Shown piece by piece: positions 24,815 through 34,054 of a DNA stretch of 64,000 nucleotides (position 1 is its first letter; each line of letters opens with the position of its first letter). Both the position numbers and the translations under genes were made by a program. The notes beneath the pieces are model-generated. The model did no database searches and was not told the DNA's origin. It worked only from the letters and a program-made list of their open reading frames with translations. Source of the stretch: Crinalium sp049646245 (lineage in GTDB: Bacteria; Cyanobacteriota; Cyanobacteriia; Cyanobacteriales; PCC-9333); NCBI GenBank assembly GCA_049646245.1, contig JBARVL010000027.1, forward strand, positions 1 to 64,000, read 5' to 3'.

Positions 24815-25084
24815 ATGCCTACAAAACAGCCCAATAAACTTAAGCAGTTTCTAGTTTTTCATATTGAAAAAACAGTGCCTGGAATATTTAATGAACAAGC
24901 TAATTTCATTGCTGATGCTGCTATCCAAGTTGCTGTAAAAAATGCCTATCTTCTGCTTAGAGAGATTTCACCTTTGGTTATCAGTCGCAGGCAGAAAGAA
25001 AGTTTAATCCAAGCGACTGAAAAAGCTTTGTCACGAGAAGACGCTAAACGCATCGCTATTAAATTAGCGATGCGTTTTTTGTAA
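24815..25084 (+). CDS. Hypothetical basic helical protein, 89 aa
   Basis: This small protein is not recognised. It has no transmembrane segment and an Ala/Lys-rich helical C-terminal half. Its last codons form a terminator hairpin (ACGCATCGCTA / TAGCGATGCGT then TTTTTT, 25048-25081), so coding and termination signals overlap. Confidence 0.5.
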   Translation: MPTKQPNKLKQFLVFHIEKTVPGIFNEQANFIADAAIQVAVKNAYLLLREISPLVISRRQKESLIQATEKALSREDAKRIAIKLAMRFL

Positions 25085-25329
25085 TACAAGAAACTACCGC
25101 AGGAGCTTTGCAGGCTCTTGCAGTAGTAGGTTGGGGGGGGGGTGTCTCTGTACTACAAATAATTAATTTCATACTTAACAATTTTTAATCAAAAATATCT
25201 TTAACAATACGGGTAGATTGTTTGTGATACATTAACTTTAGAGACGCTTTTAAGCTTTTTAAAAGATAGTCAATACGTGAAAGCAATCAAAACAAATGAA
25301 TTACTAAGAATCGAAAAAGGAGTAAGCTT
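25085..25329 (+). other. Non-coding gap with G10 tract
   Basis: This region holds a hairpin (ACTACxGCAxGGAGC with GGCTCxTGCxGTAGT, about 25092-25127), then ten consecutive G at 25133-25142 and an AT-rich leader. A TGATACATT box lies near 25219 and GGAG at 25318-25322 serves the RNase HII start. No gene was seen. Confidence 0.5.
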
Positions 25330-26037
25330 GTGTTAGATTGTGTAGAGTTAAGCAGGGTATTTTCTAGTTCGAGTGGATTTAGTGAAGGACTGATTTGCCC
25401 CGCTGGAACAGACGACTCCGGATCGGGAGCATTGGCGGGGCCCGTTCTAGCGGCTAGTGTAATTATTCCAAAAAATGAAAGGACAAGGCTGATTAGAGCG
25501 GGTGTCTGCGACAGCAAAGCAGTCAGAAGTACTAAGGCAACCGAAAAGACCGAATACTCTTCGGCAGAAGAGATTCGATTAAAACTAGCTAATTTAATTA
25601 AAGACGTAGCTATTAGTTGGGCTGTCGGCGAAGTTTCAGTCGAAGAGTACAACGAGCTTAAAAACAAGAACGATGCTCCGATGCTTGCTATGCAGCGTTC
25701 TGTCCTGGGGCTATCCGTGCGCCCAACTCTGGTGTTGGTGGACGGAGCAAACGAAATTCCTGGAATTGATATCCCTCAGCAAACTTTTATTGGTGGTGAT
25801 GTTGTGAAGTTAGCTATATCGGCTGCCAGCATTATCGCTAAAAGTGCTAGGGACACGATCATGAACGAACTAGCAAAAAAGCATACCGGATACTATTTCG
25901 AGCGAAATAAGGGCTACGGGGGAGTTCGTCACAAAGACCACGAATATGCCCTTTATTTGTATGGGGTTTCGCCCATACATAGAGACTTACCCTCGATCAC
26001 AAATAGAAAATACTGGGAAAAAAACCATGCCAGATAG
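25330..26037 (+). CDS. rnhB: Ribonuclease HII, divergent active-site motif
   Basis: This 235-residue enzyme cuts RNA in RNA-DNA hybrids. Family blocks are LAGPVLAASVII, VCDSKAV, VLVDGANEI, AISAASIIAKSARD, and a C-terminal HKGYG-like RNKGYGG with SPIHRDLPS. The first motif is GTDDSGSG where most RNase HII have DEAGRG, so the usual Glu is Asp29 and the Arg is Ser. The GTG start has GGAG upstream. The frame overlaps the next gene by 11 bp. A role in primer removal during phage replication is plausible. Confidence 0.85.
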   Translation: MLDCVELSRVFSSSSGFSEGLICPAGTDDSGSGALAGPVLAASVIIPKNERTRLIRAGVCDSKAVRSTKATEKTEYSSAEEIRLKLANLIKDVAISWAVGEVSVEEYNELKNKNDAPMLAMQRSVLGLSVRPTLVLVDGANEIPGIDIPQQTFIGGDVVKLAISAASIIAKSARDTIMNELAKKHTGYYFERNKGYGGVRHKDHEYALYLYGVSPIHRDLPSITNRKYWEKNHAR

Positions 26038-26752
26038 AATTACGAAGAGTTATCGCCCAGGAAAGGGCGATGATGGATACTCAGAGTTTTTGAGTGGGTA
26101 TAGAGTGAGTAAAAGCTCTGCTACAGCCCATCTGTTCGGCGCAGTAGAAAAAACTCGCAACGCAGCTTCTAGGTGTATTCGCACAATCAGTCAACCAGAT
26201 GTTGCTGAAGACTTAGTTTGGCTGACCAAGACAATCCAGTCGATTATTGCTTTCGCTTGGTGTCAAGGCGATTCAACAGACCACCTCTTTCCTGAAGACT
26301 TTTCTAGAAAAATCACTGAAAAAGTTGCAGAGTGGTGGCCCGTCTATGGGGGTTCCCCAGAATTTCAAATCTGGGTACACCCTAATTTGCTTGAGATCGA
26401 CTCCTTGCGACTGGAGATTCGGGCGATGGAGTGCTGGTATACTGGCTGGAGAGAGTCTCCCGAAATGAAGCGAAAGTTAGCTACTCCGCTTTTAGCCAAA
26501 ATCACTAAGCTCCTGCCAAGATTTATTCGACGAAGCTTAACTGCTACAATTCAGCAAAGGATGCTTGCGTCCTTGAGAACCGACCATCAACAGCAACGTA
26601 TCTTGAGACGAATAAGATATCAGGCTTTGGTGTTGAACAGGTTGAGTTCGTGGGTGTGGTGTGTGGAGAATCGTGAAGGGTTTATTCTTCACAAAGAAGA
26701 AAAAATAGAGAGACTCTATTGGCAAGGAATGTCGCAAACGAAAGTAGCGTAG
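26027..26752 (+). CDS. Putative PduO-like cobalamin adenosyltransferase
   Basis: The N-terminal part of this 241-residue protein (TKSYRPGKGDDGYSEFLSG, then RVSKSS and FGAVEKTRNAASRCI) resembles the TKTGDDGTT..LGG..RVSK..YG..DE pattern of PduO-type ATP:cob(I)alamin adenosyltransferases. The remainder is helical and divergent. It overlaps the RNase HII gene and is followed by a B12-dependent ribonucleotide reductase, which would need adenosylcobalamin. The assignment rests on a short motif plus context. Confidence 0.5.
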   Translation: MPDRITKSYRPGKGDDGYSEFLSGYRVSKSSATAHLFGAVEKTRNAASRCIRTISQPDVAEDLVWLTKTIQSIIAFAWCQGDSTDHLFPEDFSRKITEKVAEWWPVYGGSPEFQIWVHPNLLEIDSLRLEIRAMECWYTGWRESPEMKRKLATPLLAKITKLLPRFIRRSLTATIQQRMLASLRTDHQQQRILRRIRYQALVLNRLSSWVWCVENREGFILHKEEKIERLYWQGMSQTKVA

Positions 26753-26811
26753 CGGTCTAGTAGACAACTAACCAGCCTCAGACGGGGCTGGTTTATTTTT
26801 TAATAGGAAGA

Positions 26812-29223
26812 ATGATGTCAAGTCTTAACTCCAACTATCGCTTTTTATCGGAATTGCAAAGACTGAGCAACTACAGTCGCATGAAACCGGACGGCAAAAA
26901 AGAGACGTGGAACGATACCTGCGATCGCTCTATCTACTCTTTAGATTCAGGACTGATTCAGGTAGGTAAGCTCACAGCAGAGGAAGCGCAATTAATTGAT
27001 GAAATGATGCGCGGCGGTGGAGATCCCTCAAAGACAATCGTTCCACCTAGCGGACGTTGGATGTTTTGCGGTGGTACGCCCTGGCTAAATAACCCTGAGA
27101 ACTGGCACGGTGCATTTAATTGTACAAGTCGGGATATTGAAGATCCTGCGGATTTTGGGATTGCTATGGGACTTAGCATGATGGGGTGTGGTTTTGGAGC
27201 AACACTTGAACCCAAATACACAAATAAGTTACCTAAAATCAAAAACACCCTCTCCATAGAAGTTGTAGGTAGTCCAGGGGATGCACCTATTGAAAATCGA
27301 ATAGAAAACACAGTTGTCGAATCTGATGGGCGAGGACAAGCTCAGATCGTAGTAGGAGATAGTCGTAGGGGCTGGGTTGACTCCTATCAAGCAATTGTCA
27401 ACTTAGCCTTTTTTGATCGCTGCTCAGGAAATATTTCCGTAACAGTAGATATCTCCAATATCAGAAGAAAAGGGGAAAAGCTCAAGGGCTTCGGTGGTAC
27501 GGCAGATCCAAGTAAACTGGCTGCTATGTATTTGCGTTTAGCAGTAGTCATCAACCCCGCTATTGGGAGGCAACTCACTCCCTTAGAATGCTGTTTACTA
27601 ATCGACGAACCAGCCGAAGTTATTCGAGCAGGCGGCGTGAGGCGTTCAGCAGGTATGAGGCAGTTTGCTTCGCAAGATACTGAAGCTGCTATGTCCAAGC
27701 ACAATCTGTGGGTCAAGTTAGACGGAAAATGGAGAATAGACCCACAAAGAGAAGCGTTGCAGAATGCTAATCATACGATGGTTTATCATCAAAAGCCCAG
27801 TTACGCAGACATTTTAAAATCAGTAAATCTTCAATATCAGTCTGGAGAAGGTGCAATTGAGTGGGCTGGCGAAGCCGTTGCGCGAGGCAATGCAGATTTG
27901 ATTAATACTGAAGAGCGGCGTAAACATTTTTGTGAATGCTATAACAATTCAATCGACGAAGCTGCTGATTTTCTGGCTTCTTTGTATTTGTTTGATGCCG
28001 GAGAAATAATTGACGCAGATAAGCTAAAGCGCCGATTAGAGCGATACAAATTTAATCCCTGTGGAGAAGCTATCTTCTCTAACAATCATTGCAATTTGAT
28101 TACAGTGCATTTAGAGAATCTTGACCCCTTGGATTTTACAGGACAAGAAAAAGCATTCCGTTCTTCGGGACTACAGGCTGCGTCATTATTGCAGCGAGGT
28201 TTTACAGATCCTAAATTTCAGCAATCACGAGATGAAGATCCGATAGTAATCGCTTCTTGTACGGAAATGTTTAGCTTTTTCGCCCGTGCGCTAGGCATGG
28301 ACTGGCTGCGCTGGTGGCAAGCGGGTCGTCCCGATAACTGGAATTCTCCTTCTGGACTTATTTCAGAAGAGTTGCAGAATCATCCCGTTATTGTGGAGCA
28401 AAGGGCAGAACTTCTCGGTATCGAATACTGCTCAGATTATTTGCGCTGCATAGAACGCGGTTATCTTAATACTTGGCGAGATATCATACATCGGACTGTA
28501 TGGGAGTACTGCGATCGCCATAATCTTGCACGACCAAACCGATGCACAGGGTTAAAGCCCGAAGGCTCGACAACACTTCTAACTGGTGCTGGCTGTTGTG
28601 GGGTTCATCCCCCGAAGGCTTTCCGGTTTATTCGCCGGAAATCTTGCCAGAAAAATGACCCAATTGCTTTAGCAGCAATTGATTATGGTTACAGTGTTGT
28701 ACCAGGACGAAACGATAAAGATGAGCAAGGTAATTTGCTTGACGATATCACTTCGGAGCGCTGCACAGAATGGGTGATAGAAGTTCCCTATGAAGAGTCA
28801 CTGATCCGCTATTTACCGGAAATTGATCAAGAGGGAATAGACCCTAGTTCTTTTTCGGCTGAGTCGCAGTTTGATTGGATTATGACCGTCCAAAGAAACT
28901 TTGTAACTCACAATACTAGCGCCACTCTGGAACTACGCGAATCAGAGATATCAAAAGTAGCTCAATTGATTTATAGAGCTATCCAACAAGACATGGGTTA
29001 TATTTCTATAACCTTGTTAGCACGATTCGATGATCGCGAAACATTCCCCAGGCTTCCGTTTGAACCAATTAGTAAAGAAAAGTACGACCAATTACAAGTT
29101 GAGATATTAGCACGACGCAAATCAGACTGCTTTCAAACCAGTGTTGAGTATCATTTGCAGGGCGTGGAAAACAATGTGGGCGATGCAGCTTGCGAAGGAA
29201 TTCTGTGTGAACTCAAGCATTAG
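26812..29223 (+). CDS. nrdJ: Class II adenosylcobalamin-dependent ribonucleotide reductase
   Basis: This 803-residue enzyme reduces ribonucleotides to deoxyribonucleotides. FNCTSRDI carries an active-site Cys. LSMMGCGFGATLE and the FNPCGEAIFSNNHCNL block carry the thiyl-radical and partner Cys region. CTGLKPEGSTTLLTGAG follows, and the tail has a CxxxxC redox pair (ACEGILCEL). Length and motifs fit the monomeric Lactobacillus-leichmannii-type triphosphate reductase. It supplies dNTPs for phage DNA together with ThyA and DHFR. Confidence 0.93.
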   Translation: MMSSLNSNYRFLSELQRLSNYSRMKPDGKKETWNDTCDRSIYSLDSGLIQVGKLTAEEAQLIDEMMRGGGDPSKTIVPPSGRWMFCGGTPWLNNPENWHGAFNCTSRDIEDPADFGIAMGLSMMGCGFGATLEPKYTNKLPKIKNTLSIEVVGSPGDAPIENRIENTVVESDGRGQAQIVVGDSRRGWVDSYQAIVNLAFFDRCSGNISVTVDISNIRRKGEKLKGFGGTADPSKLAAMYLRLAVVINPAIGRQLTPLECCLLIDEPAEVIRAGGVRRSAGMRQFASQDTEAAMSKHNLWVKLDGKWRIDPQREALQNANHTMVYHQKPSYADILKSVNLQYQSGEGAIEWAGEAVARGNADLINTEERRKHFCECYNNSIDEAADFLASLYLFDAGEIIDADKLKRRLERYKFNPCGEAIFSNNHCNLITVHLENLDPLDFTGQEKAFRSSGLQAASLLQRGFTDPKFQQSRDEDPIVIASCTEMFSFFARALGMDWLRWWQAGRPDNWNSPSGLISEELQNHPVIVEQRAELLGIEYCSDYLRCIERGYLNTWRDIIHRTVWEYCDRHNLARPNRCTGLKPEGSTTLLTGAGCCGVHPPKAFRFIRRKSCQKNDPIALAAIDYGYSVVPGRNDKDEQGNLLDDITSERCTEWVIEVPYEESLIRYLPEIDQEGIDPSSFSAESQFDWIMTVQRNFVTHNTSATLELRESEISKVAQLIYRAIQQDMGYISITLLARFDDRETFPRLPFEPISKEKYDQLQVEILARRKSDCFQTSVEYHLQGVENNVGDAACEGILCELKH

Positions 29224-29233
29224 GTAATACCCA

Positions 29234-29308
29234 CAAAAAAGCCGTTAAGAGCAATCTTGACGGGCTTTTTTATGGGAATCCAACGTGTTGAATCAACACG
29301 TTGGATTC
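29234..29308. terminator. Terminator plus recurrent palindrome (site 4)
   Basis: A first hairpin (AAAAAGCCGTTAAG ... CTTGACGGGCTTTTT) lies at 29236-29272. It is followed by CAACGTGTTG-A-ATCAACACGTTG at 29281-29303 with GAATC/GATTC flanks. The extra A breaks the exact palindrome. The region ends the reductase gene. Confidence 0.75.
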
Positions 29309-29362
29309 CCCGTCGCTTTTAAAGCAATTGTAAAATATAGAAAAGTTTAAAATATCAAGAGT

Positions 29363-30664
29363 ATGCCCACAGATCCTATTGCTGTATCAGAAACTCAAGC
29401 AGCCAAGCAAGCTGACGTACCCACTACAGGAACTACAACCGTCCGGCAAGGTAATATTTTCGGCGATTTGATTAGCAGGCTATCGAAAAAGCCTGCTGAT
29501 GGTGGTGGAGGCGTAAGGCTAGCAGGGCAAATCGGGAAAATAAACAGAGAAGAGTCGCCTATTAAAGGGCAGTCTATAGATCGTAAAGTCCAGCCGTATT
29601 CTACTCCATTACAAATTACGGTTTTAACAGGGGATTTTCGCGGGGAGATATTTAAAGTGGGTCAGTGGCTAGGGGTGACACCGGAAGAGATTAGTCACAA
29701 GTCAGGCGCTGACTGGAAAACAGTAGAAGGAATGGGTATTCGGAATAGTGCGACTTTTGAGAAACTATCTGACCGAACATTTAGTGTCAAGTTGAGTTTC
29801 TACGACAAAGAAGAAGATATTAGTTGTTTAGTAGAAAACTTGCAGTGGTTAAACGCAAGCGGACGCGCACAGAAAAATCCTCCACTGATGAGTTTGAGGC
29901 AGGGACTACTAAGGGCAAATCCAGTGATTCTACAAACAATAGACACAACCTACAAAAATCCTCATAGTGGTGACACTGGGTTTATGTATGCAGAGGTACA
30001 GCTATCTTTTCTTCTAATAGCTGGCCCTGAATCACCCCATGCTACAGGAGGCCCGTTATCACCAACTCCATTGGGCGACACATCTTTCAATCAGAGTGAG
30101 GAAGAACGCGACGCTAAATTAAAAACTGCTTTAGCAAACGACGTTTTGATTCCTTGCTTAGGTAGAAATGATAGTGAGGAAGTATCTAATCTAATCATCA
30201 ACAAAAAAACTGACGATGTTGACTCTCTAAAAAAATTATCACCAGAGGCTTTTGTTAACTTGGTTGCTGGAGGACAAGTAAAACCGAGTACGCTGGTGTC
30301 GCAGTCTTCGATAACTGGATTTCCTGAGTTACAAGCTAAACTATCTAACGACCTATCGCTGTTGATAGCTACCTATGAACCAGGGGTCGCGAAAACAATC
30401 TACGGAGCAACCTTGGCTGCGTACCTAAGAGGAGATGAGCCAATAAACTCATTGCCGGACAAAAATCCTAATCTTCGAGCGATCGCTCCTCGAATAAAAC
30501 AGGACTACGAAATAATTCGCCAAGCCATGCTAACTCAAGACTTTTCCCAGGTCATAGATAGAACCAAAAATCCTACAACTGGGGAAAGGCTAAAGGCGGT
30601 TGCCAGTTGCGGATTACAGATGAAGCAAATAAAATCTAGTTACGAACCTCCTAAAACTCTTTAA
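29363..30664 (+). CDS. Putative baseplate or tail-tube-adaptor protein
   Basis: In this 433-residue protein the middle part (about 75-230) has the flow of contractile-tail tube or adaptor proteins: a beta-rich segment, a stretch on the size of a tube (LQWLNASGRAQKNPP), and TIDTTYKNPHSGDTGFMYAEVQLSFLL, a sequence reminiscent of tail-tube or LysM adaptor proteins. The C-terminal half is helical. It is just ahead of the tail genes but on the opposite strand. Confidence in the role is limited. Confidence 0.4.
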   Translation: MPTDPIAVSETQAAKQADVPTTGTTTVRQGNIFGDLISRLSKKPADGGGGVRLAGQIGKINREESPIKGQSIDRKVQPYSTPLQITVLTGDFRGEIFKVGQWLGVTPEEISHKSGADWKTVEGMGIRNSATFEKLSDRTFSVKLSFYDKEEDISCLVENLQWLNASGRAQKNPPLMSLRQGLLRANPVILQTIDTTYKNPHSGDTGFMYAEVQLSFLLIAGPESPHATGGPLSPTPLGDTSFNQSEEERDAKLKTALANDVLIPCLGRNDSEEVSNLIINKKTDDVDSLKKLSPEAFVNLVAGGQVKPSTLVSQSSITGFPELQAKLSNDLSLLIATYEPGVAKTIYGATLAAYLRGDEPINSLPDKNPNLRAIAPRIKQDYEIIRQAMLTQDFSQVIDRTKNPTTGERLKAVASCGLQMKQIKSSYEPPKTL

Positions 30665-30666
30665 AT

Positions 30667-30918
30667 ATGTCAACAACTATTGAAAAAATCAATATCTTTT
30701 TAACAACCGTCGAGGAGAAAAACATAAGCAGTGAAAAGATTCGTAGTTACTTTGGGCTAAAAAATTTAGCCCAAGCCAGAACCCTAAAAAAAGATGCTCC
30801 TTACATAGATCAAGAAGACTTTGTTCTACGTGTAAGTAGATGGACGGATATGCCAATTGCAGCACACATTTACTGGAATAATTTTGAAAATACAGTTGAC
30901 GTTTTGAACATAGAATAG
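30667..30918 (+). CDS. Small hypothetical tail-associated protein, 83 aa
   Basis: This small protein is not recognised. It starts 3 bp after the preceding gene, so it is translationally linked to it. It converges with the 30929 gene, leaving only about 10 bp between stops. Confidence 0.45.
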   Translation: MSTTIEKINIFLTTVEEKNISSEKIRSYFGLKNLAQARTLKKDAPYIDQEDFVLRVSRWTDMPIAAHIYWNNFENTVDVLNIE

Positions 30919-30928
30919 CCAATGCTTT

Positions 30929-31192
30929 TTAGTCTTCTGGGTGTCGAGGAAATCTTCCTTTATGAGTTGAAATGTTTAACGGTGTGCCAACTTCTAAATC
31001 TTCAAAAGGAGAGCCGATATGACTTGCTATTAAAGCTTCACGCCATTTATTGCGATCGCCACCAAATTTTTCCACGAAGACAGGCAACCTGGAACCGTCG
31101 TAGACAACAGTTGTTTCATTATTTAGTTCTAAATAATTTATACCTTCTGTGCTTGAAGTCACCCGTGACTGTAAAAACTCTAGTCCGCTCAT
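30929..31192 (-). CDS. LysM-like small tail protein (gpX type)
   Basis: The segment PVFVEKFGGDRNKWREALIA, then EDLEVGTPLNI, resembles the LysM-like fold of tail protein X (structure ending in GTxLxIP). In contractile-tail phages this protein helps to assemble the baseplate. The ATG at 31192 overlaps the stop of the upstream gene as ATGA, which is better than the longer start at 31219. The product is about 87 residues. Confidence 0.55.
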   Translation of the reverse strand: MSGLEFLQSRVTSSTEGINYLELNNETTVVYDGSRLPVFVEKFGGDRNKWREALIASHIGSPFEDLEVGTPLNISTHKGRFPRHPED

Positions 31193-33342
31193 AAATAAAC
31201 TCTGATACATGGACGACATTCGACAGAATAATAATTATTGTTTTCTATTACAAGCCCGTTTGAATATTTGTATTTAACCGAAACATTGGCTATGGTATTG
31301 AGTAATTTTGCAAAATAATTAGACGGATCTATTCTTGTTTCTGTTAGTGGCTGTGAAATGAAATTACCTGGCTCGATACCAATTGCACTATTTACGACCA
31401 AGGTATTGTTTAGCGGGTCTGTCCCGTAAACTATTACCTCTGCTACGTCTTGGTAAAATTCTGTATGGACAAAAGCCCGTTCTTTTCTAAAAGAAAGGCA
31501 GGATTCGACGGTAATCCAATTGTAGTTTGTATTGACTGCAACAATTCGCTGAGTATCTATTGGAACAAACGGTAGTCTGACCGACGCTTTCCCAGGCTGT
31601 GACGTGTATCCATAGACGATTGCGTCTCCTGGAAGTAAACCTTGTGTTGAATCCAATTCAAGAAATTGAGTCCCACGTTTTTCGATAATTAATCGAGTCG
31701 CTATTTCTACATTTCCTCTTAAGATTGAAACAGTAGTGTTGACAAGAAAAGCACTGTTATTTCCTATGTGGACATAGCGAATATCTGGCTGTTGGGAGGG
31801 GTCAATGAGCGTCGTGATTTGAGCTTTTGCTATCGGCGCTTCCTTTGCCGGAACGGTTACGGGCGGCAAAATAATTAGGGGTGCATTAGAAGAAATAGCA
31901 TGAGCATCTATCAATACTTGGGCTTCAAATAAATCAGCGACTTCCCCTGTGGCTAGTTCATTCAGGACAGAAGTACCACCCGTAATAAGTTGATCCATGA
32001 CTGCTATTCGTCGATAGGATCGAATTCCTAGCGAAGTAAGATCCAGGTAAGCATTTGGATCGCCTACCATCGGCTCGATCTCTAGTCGCCCTTTTAAATA
32101 CCCATCTATGTAAATAAATAAAGAACTCAAGCTTTCATCCACTTGGATAAAAATATCTGAGTTAGGAGGTAGGGGACTATTGATAATTACGATTGCCTTT
32201 TCGGTTTTTACCTGTAATTGTCCATTGTAAATAAAAGCTCTTATATTACCTAAATTGATTAGGTTGCCATCTCCTCGCCATTCTTTCAGTGACAGGAAAA
32301 TACCAAAAGTCCGAAGTCCTCCAATGGGATTAAAGCGATATGTTAATTTACTCGCGGCTCTTAAATTCAGTGTCGCATTTTGGTAAATCATTGATGTTCT
32401 GAATTTACCTTCTTCTAGTTGAATTCCTCCAAAATTTAAAGTTATAGGATTCTCAACAAAAAACTCTACATTAATCAAAGCATCATCAGCAGATCCAAAC
32501 ACGATGCTGTCATTTATAGCAACATTGTTAGCTACTAGCGTTGTTACACCGAAAAATATTGTGACATTTCCATCGCTATCGGAAGGCGTATTGCCAGCAA
32601 CAATGTACTTCCTGGTGGTATCACTACTGAATGTAGCGCTAGCACCCGCTAACTGATCTGCTACAACTGTGTCGTTGGGTACTTCTATTACTACAGTAGA
32701 TGGCGTAATTTCTATGACTTTTCGTTCAGGAGAGTGCGCCGCGATCGGGAGAGTGGGAGATTGCCCTGTTGTATCAAAAGCCAGTTCACATAAACGATAA
32801 CGATTAGGGAAATTATTCAAATCTCCTAGCTTCACTTCTGCAATTTTAGTCTCAATGCCCGAAATAGCCTCAACTGACATTATGCGAATTACGTCATTGC
32901 CCCCTATAACCCCACCTGATAACGACAAAATAGCGGAAAGGTAGTAAGATTTTTGTGGACGCAGAAACAAAGGCTTACGCAGTACTTGAGATGAACCATC
33001 ACCCACTTGATCCCAAGCGAACCAGGATATCCGACTTGCCTCGTGGGAATTCTCAATAGGCGCGTTTGCTGCCCTGCGTCTTACATTTACATTTGAGCCA
33101 CGATACCAAAATCCAGCATCCATGTTGTGGTTAATTAAATTGACACCGCTTGGTTCTATTAGAAAAGAACCATCTTCTGCGTAAATAGCCGGATAATGCG
33201 TTTCGACTGGATAGAGTTGCAAGCTTTCGCTTTTGTATCTTTCTAGCCATACCGGAGAAGGACGGCTGAAATTGGGAACCTCTTGCCCTTGTAGATTGGT
33301 AAGAGATCCTTCTAGAGAGAAAACTATCTTATCCCTGATCAC
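31189..33342 (-). CDS. Large tail or baseplate protein with lectin-like domain
   Basis: In this 717-residue protein the middle (about 330-430) contains RTFGIFLSLKEW and IFIQVDESLSSLFIYIDGYL, consistent with a concanavalin/laminin-G type sandwich that binds carbohydrate. Both ends are beta-rich. The GTG start at 33342 overlaps the upstream gene by 14 bp. It is likely a host-recognition or baseplate component. Confidence 0.5.
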   Translation of the reverse strand: MIRDKIVFSLEGSLTNLQGQEVPNFSRPSPVWLERYKSESLQLYPVETHYPAIYAEDGSFLIEPSGVNLINHNMDAGFWYRGSNVNVRRRAANAPIENSHEASRISWFAWDQVGDGSSQVLRKPLFLRPQKSYYLSAILSLSGGVIGGNDVIRIMSVEAISGIETKIAEVKLGDLNNFPNRYRLCELAFDTTGQSPTLPIAAHSPERKVIEITPSTVVIEVPNDTVVADQLAGASATFSSDTTRKYIVAGNTPSDSDGNVTIFFGVTTLVANNVAINDSIVFGSADDALINVEFFVENPITLNFGGIQLEEGKFRTSMIYQNATLNLRAASKLTYRFNPIGGLRTFGIFLSLKEWRGDGNLINLGNIRAFIYNGQLQVKTEKAIVIINSPLPPNSDIFIQVDESLSSLFIYIDGYLKGRLEIEPMVGDPNAYLDLTSLGIRSYRRIAVMDQLITGGTSVLNELATGEVADLFEAQVLIDAHAISSNAPLIILPPVTVPAKEAPIAKAQITTLIDPSQQPDIRYVHIGNNSAFLVNTTVSILRGNVEIATRLIIEKRGTQFLELDSTQGLLPGDAIVYGYTSQPGKASVRLPFVPIDTQRIVAVNTNYNWITVESCLSFRKERAFVHTEFYQDVAEVIVYGTDPLNNTLVVNSAIGIEPGNFISQPLTETRIDPSNYFAKLLNTIANVSVKYKYSNGLVIENNNYYSVECRPCIRVYL

Positions 33343-34054
33343 TTAAATTGACTCCTTCTAGCAACTTTCGATATACATTCTGGGGATCGTGCAGACTAAT
33401 TTCTGAAGAACTTGACAAACTCTCCAGCTGTTTGACGCGAATCATTAGCTGTTCGCGCTCTTTGGCGGAAGGTATGCTGAAAACAAGTTCGCCTACGGAT
33501 TCAGGCAAATGATTTTCCATAGCCCATTGACGAGAGATAATGTGTCTCGCCTGTTTTTCCCTAAAAGCGATCGCTCCGTATGTCCGGTCTAAATCAATAC
33601 AGCTTAGGGCTTCGGCTTCAGGATGCTCTTTTTTAATCCGCTCCGATTCTTCCAAGGCAATACCTAACTCGACTATACAATCTTGTATTAGTTTATTGTT
33701 GCGCTCTGTTTTTCGATGATAAGCACTTATTTCTTCTTCTAAATCGCCCACATTTTTTTTAGTAATGACACCAAGTAGCGGAATCCATTGGCATAAGCAT
33801 AAAAGTTTTTTTTGCCATGCAAGCACTTCTTTTTTTACCGCACAATCACGTTGAGCTTTTTTCAAGGCATCAGAAGTAGTCTCAAGCAATTCTTCTTTAC
33901 TAAAAATGATTAACTCTGCGGCTCTAAGCCCTAGTATCCAGTGCAATGATTCTTCGGAACGGATGTGTTCTTGAGTTGAGGCAATAGAATTACCTAAGTT
34001 AGTATGAAAAACCTGGGCCATAATCCGCAACTGCTCCTTGATCTGCTCTTTCAT
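33329..34054 (-). CDS. Helical coiled-coil protein in tail operon
   Basis: This 241-residue protein is mostly helical, with Glu/Lys-rich heptads around 40-140 (LKKAQRDCAVKKEVLAWQKK). It resembles tail-fibre assembly or chaperone proteins only in size and position, between fibre-like genes. It overlaps both neighbours. Function uncertain. Confidence 0.5.
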   Translation of the reverse strand: MKEQIKEQLRIMAQVFHTNLGNSIASTQEHIRSEESLHWILGLRAAELIIFSKEELLETTSDALKKAQRDCAVKKEVLAWQKKLLCLCQWIPLLGVITKKNVGDLEEEISAYHRKTERNNKLIQDCIVELGIALEESERIKKEHPEAEALSCIDLDRTYGAIAFREKQARHIISRQWAMENHLPESVGELVFSIPSAKEREQLMIRVKQLESLSSSSEISLHDPQNVYRKLLEGVNLSDQG

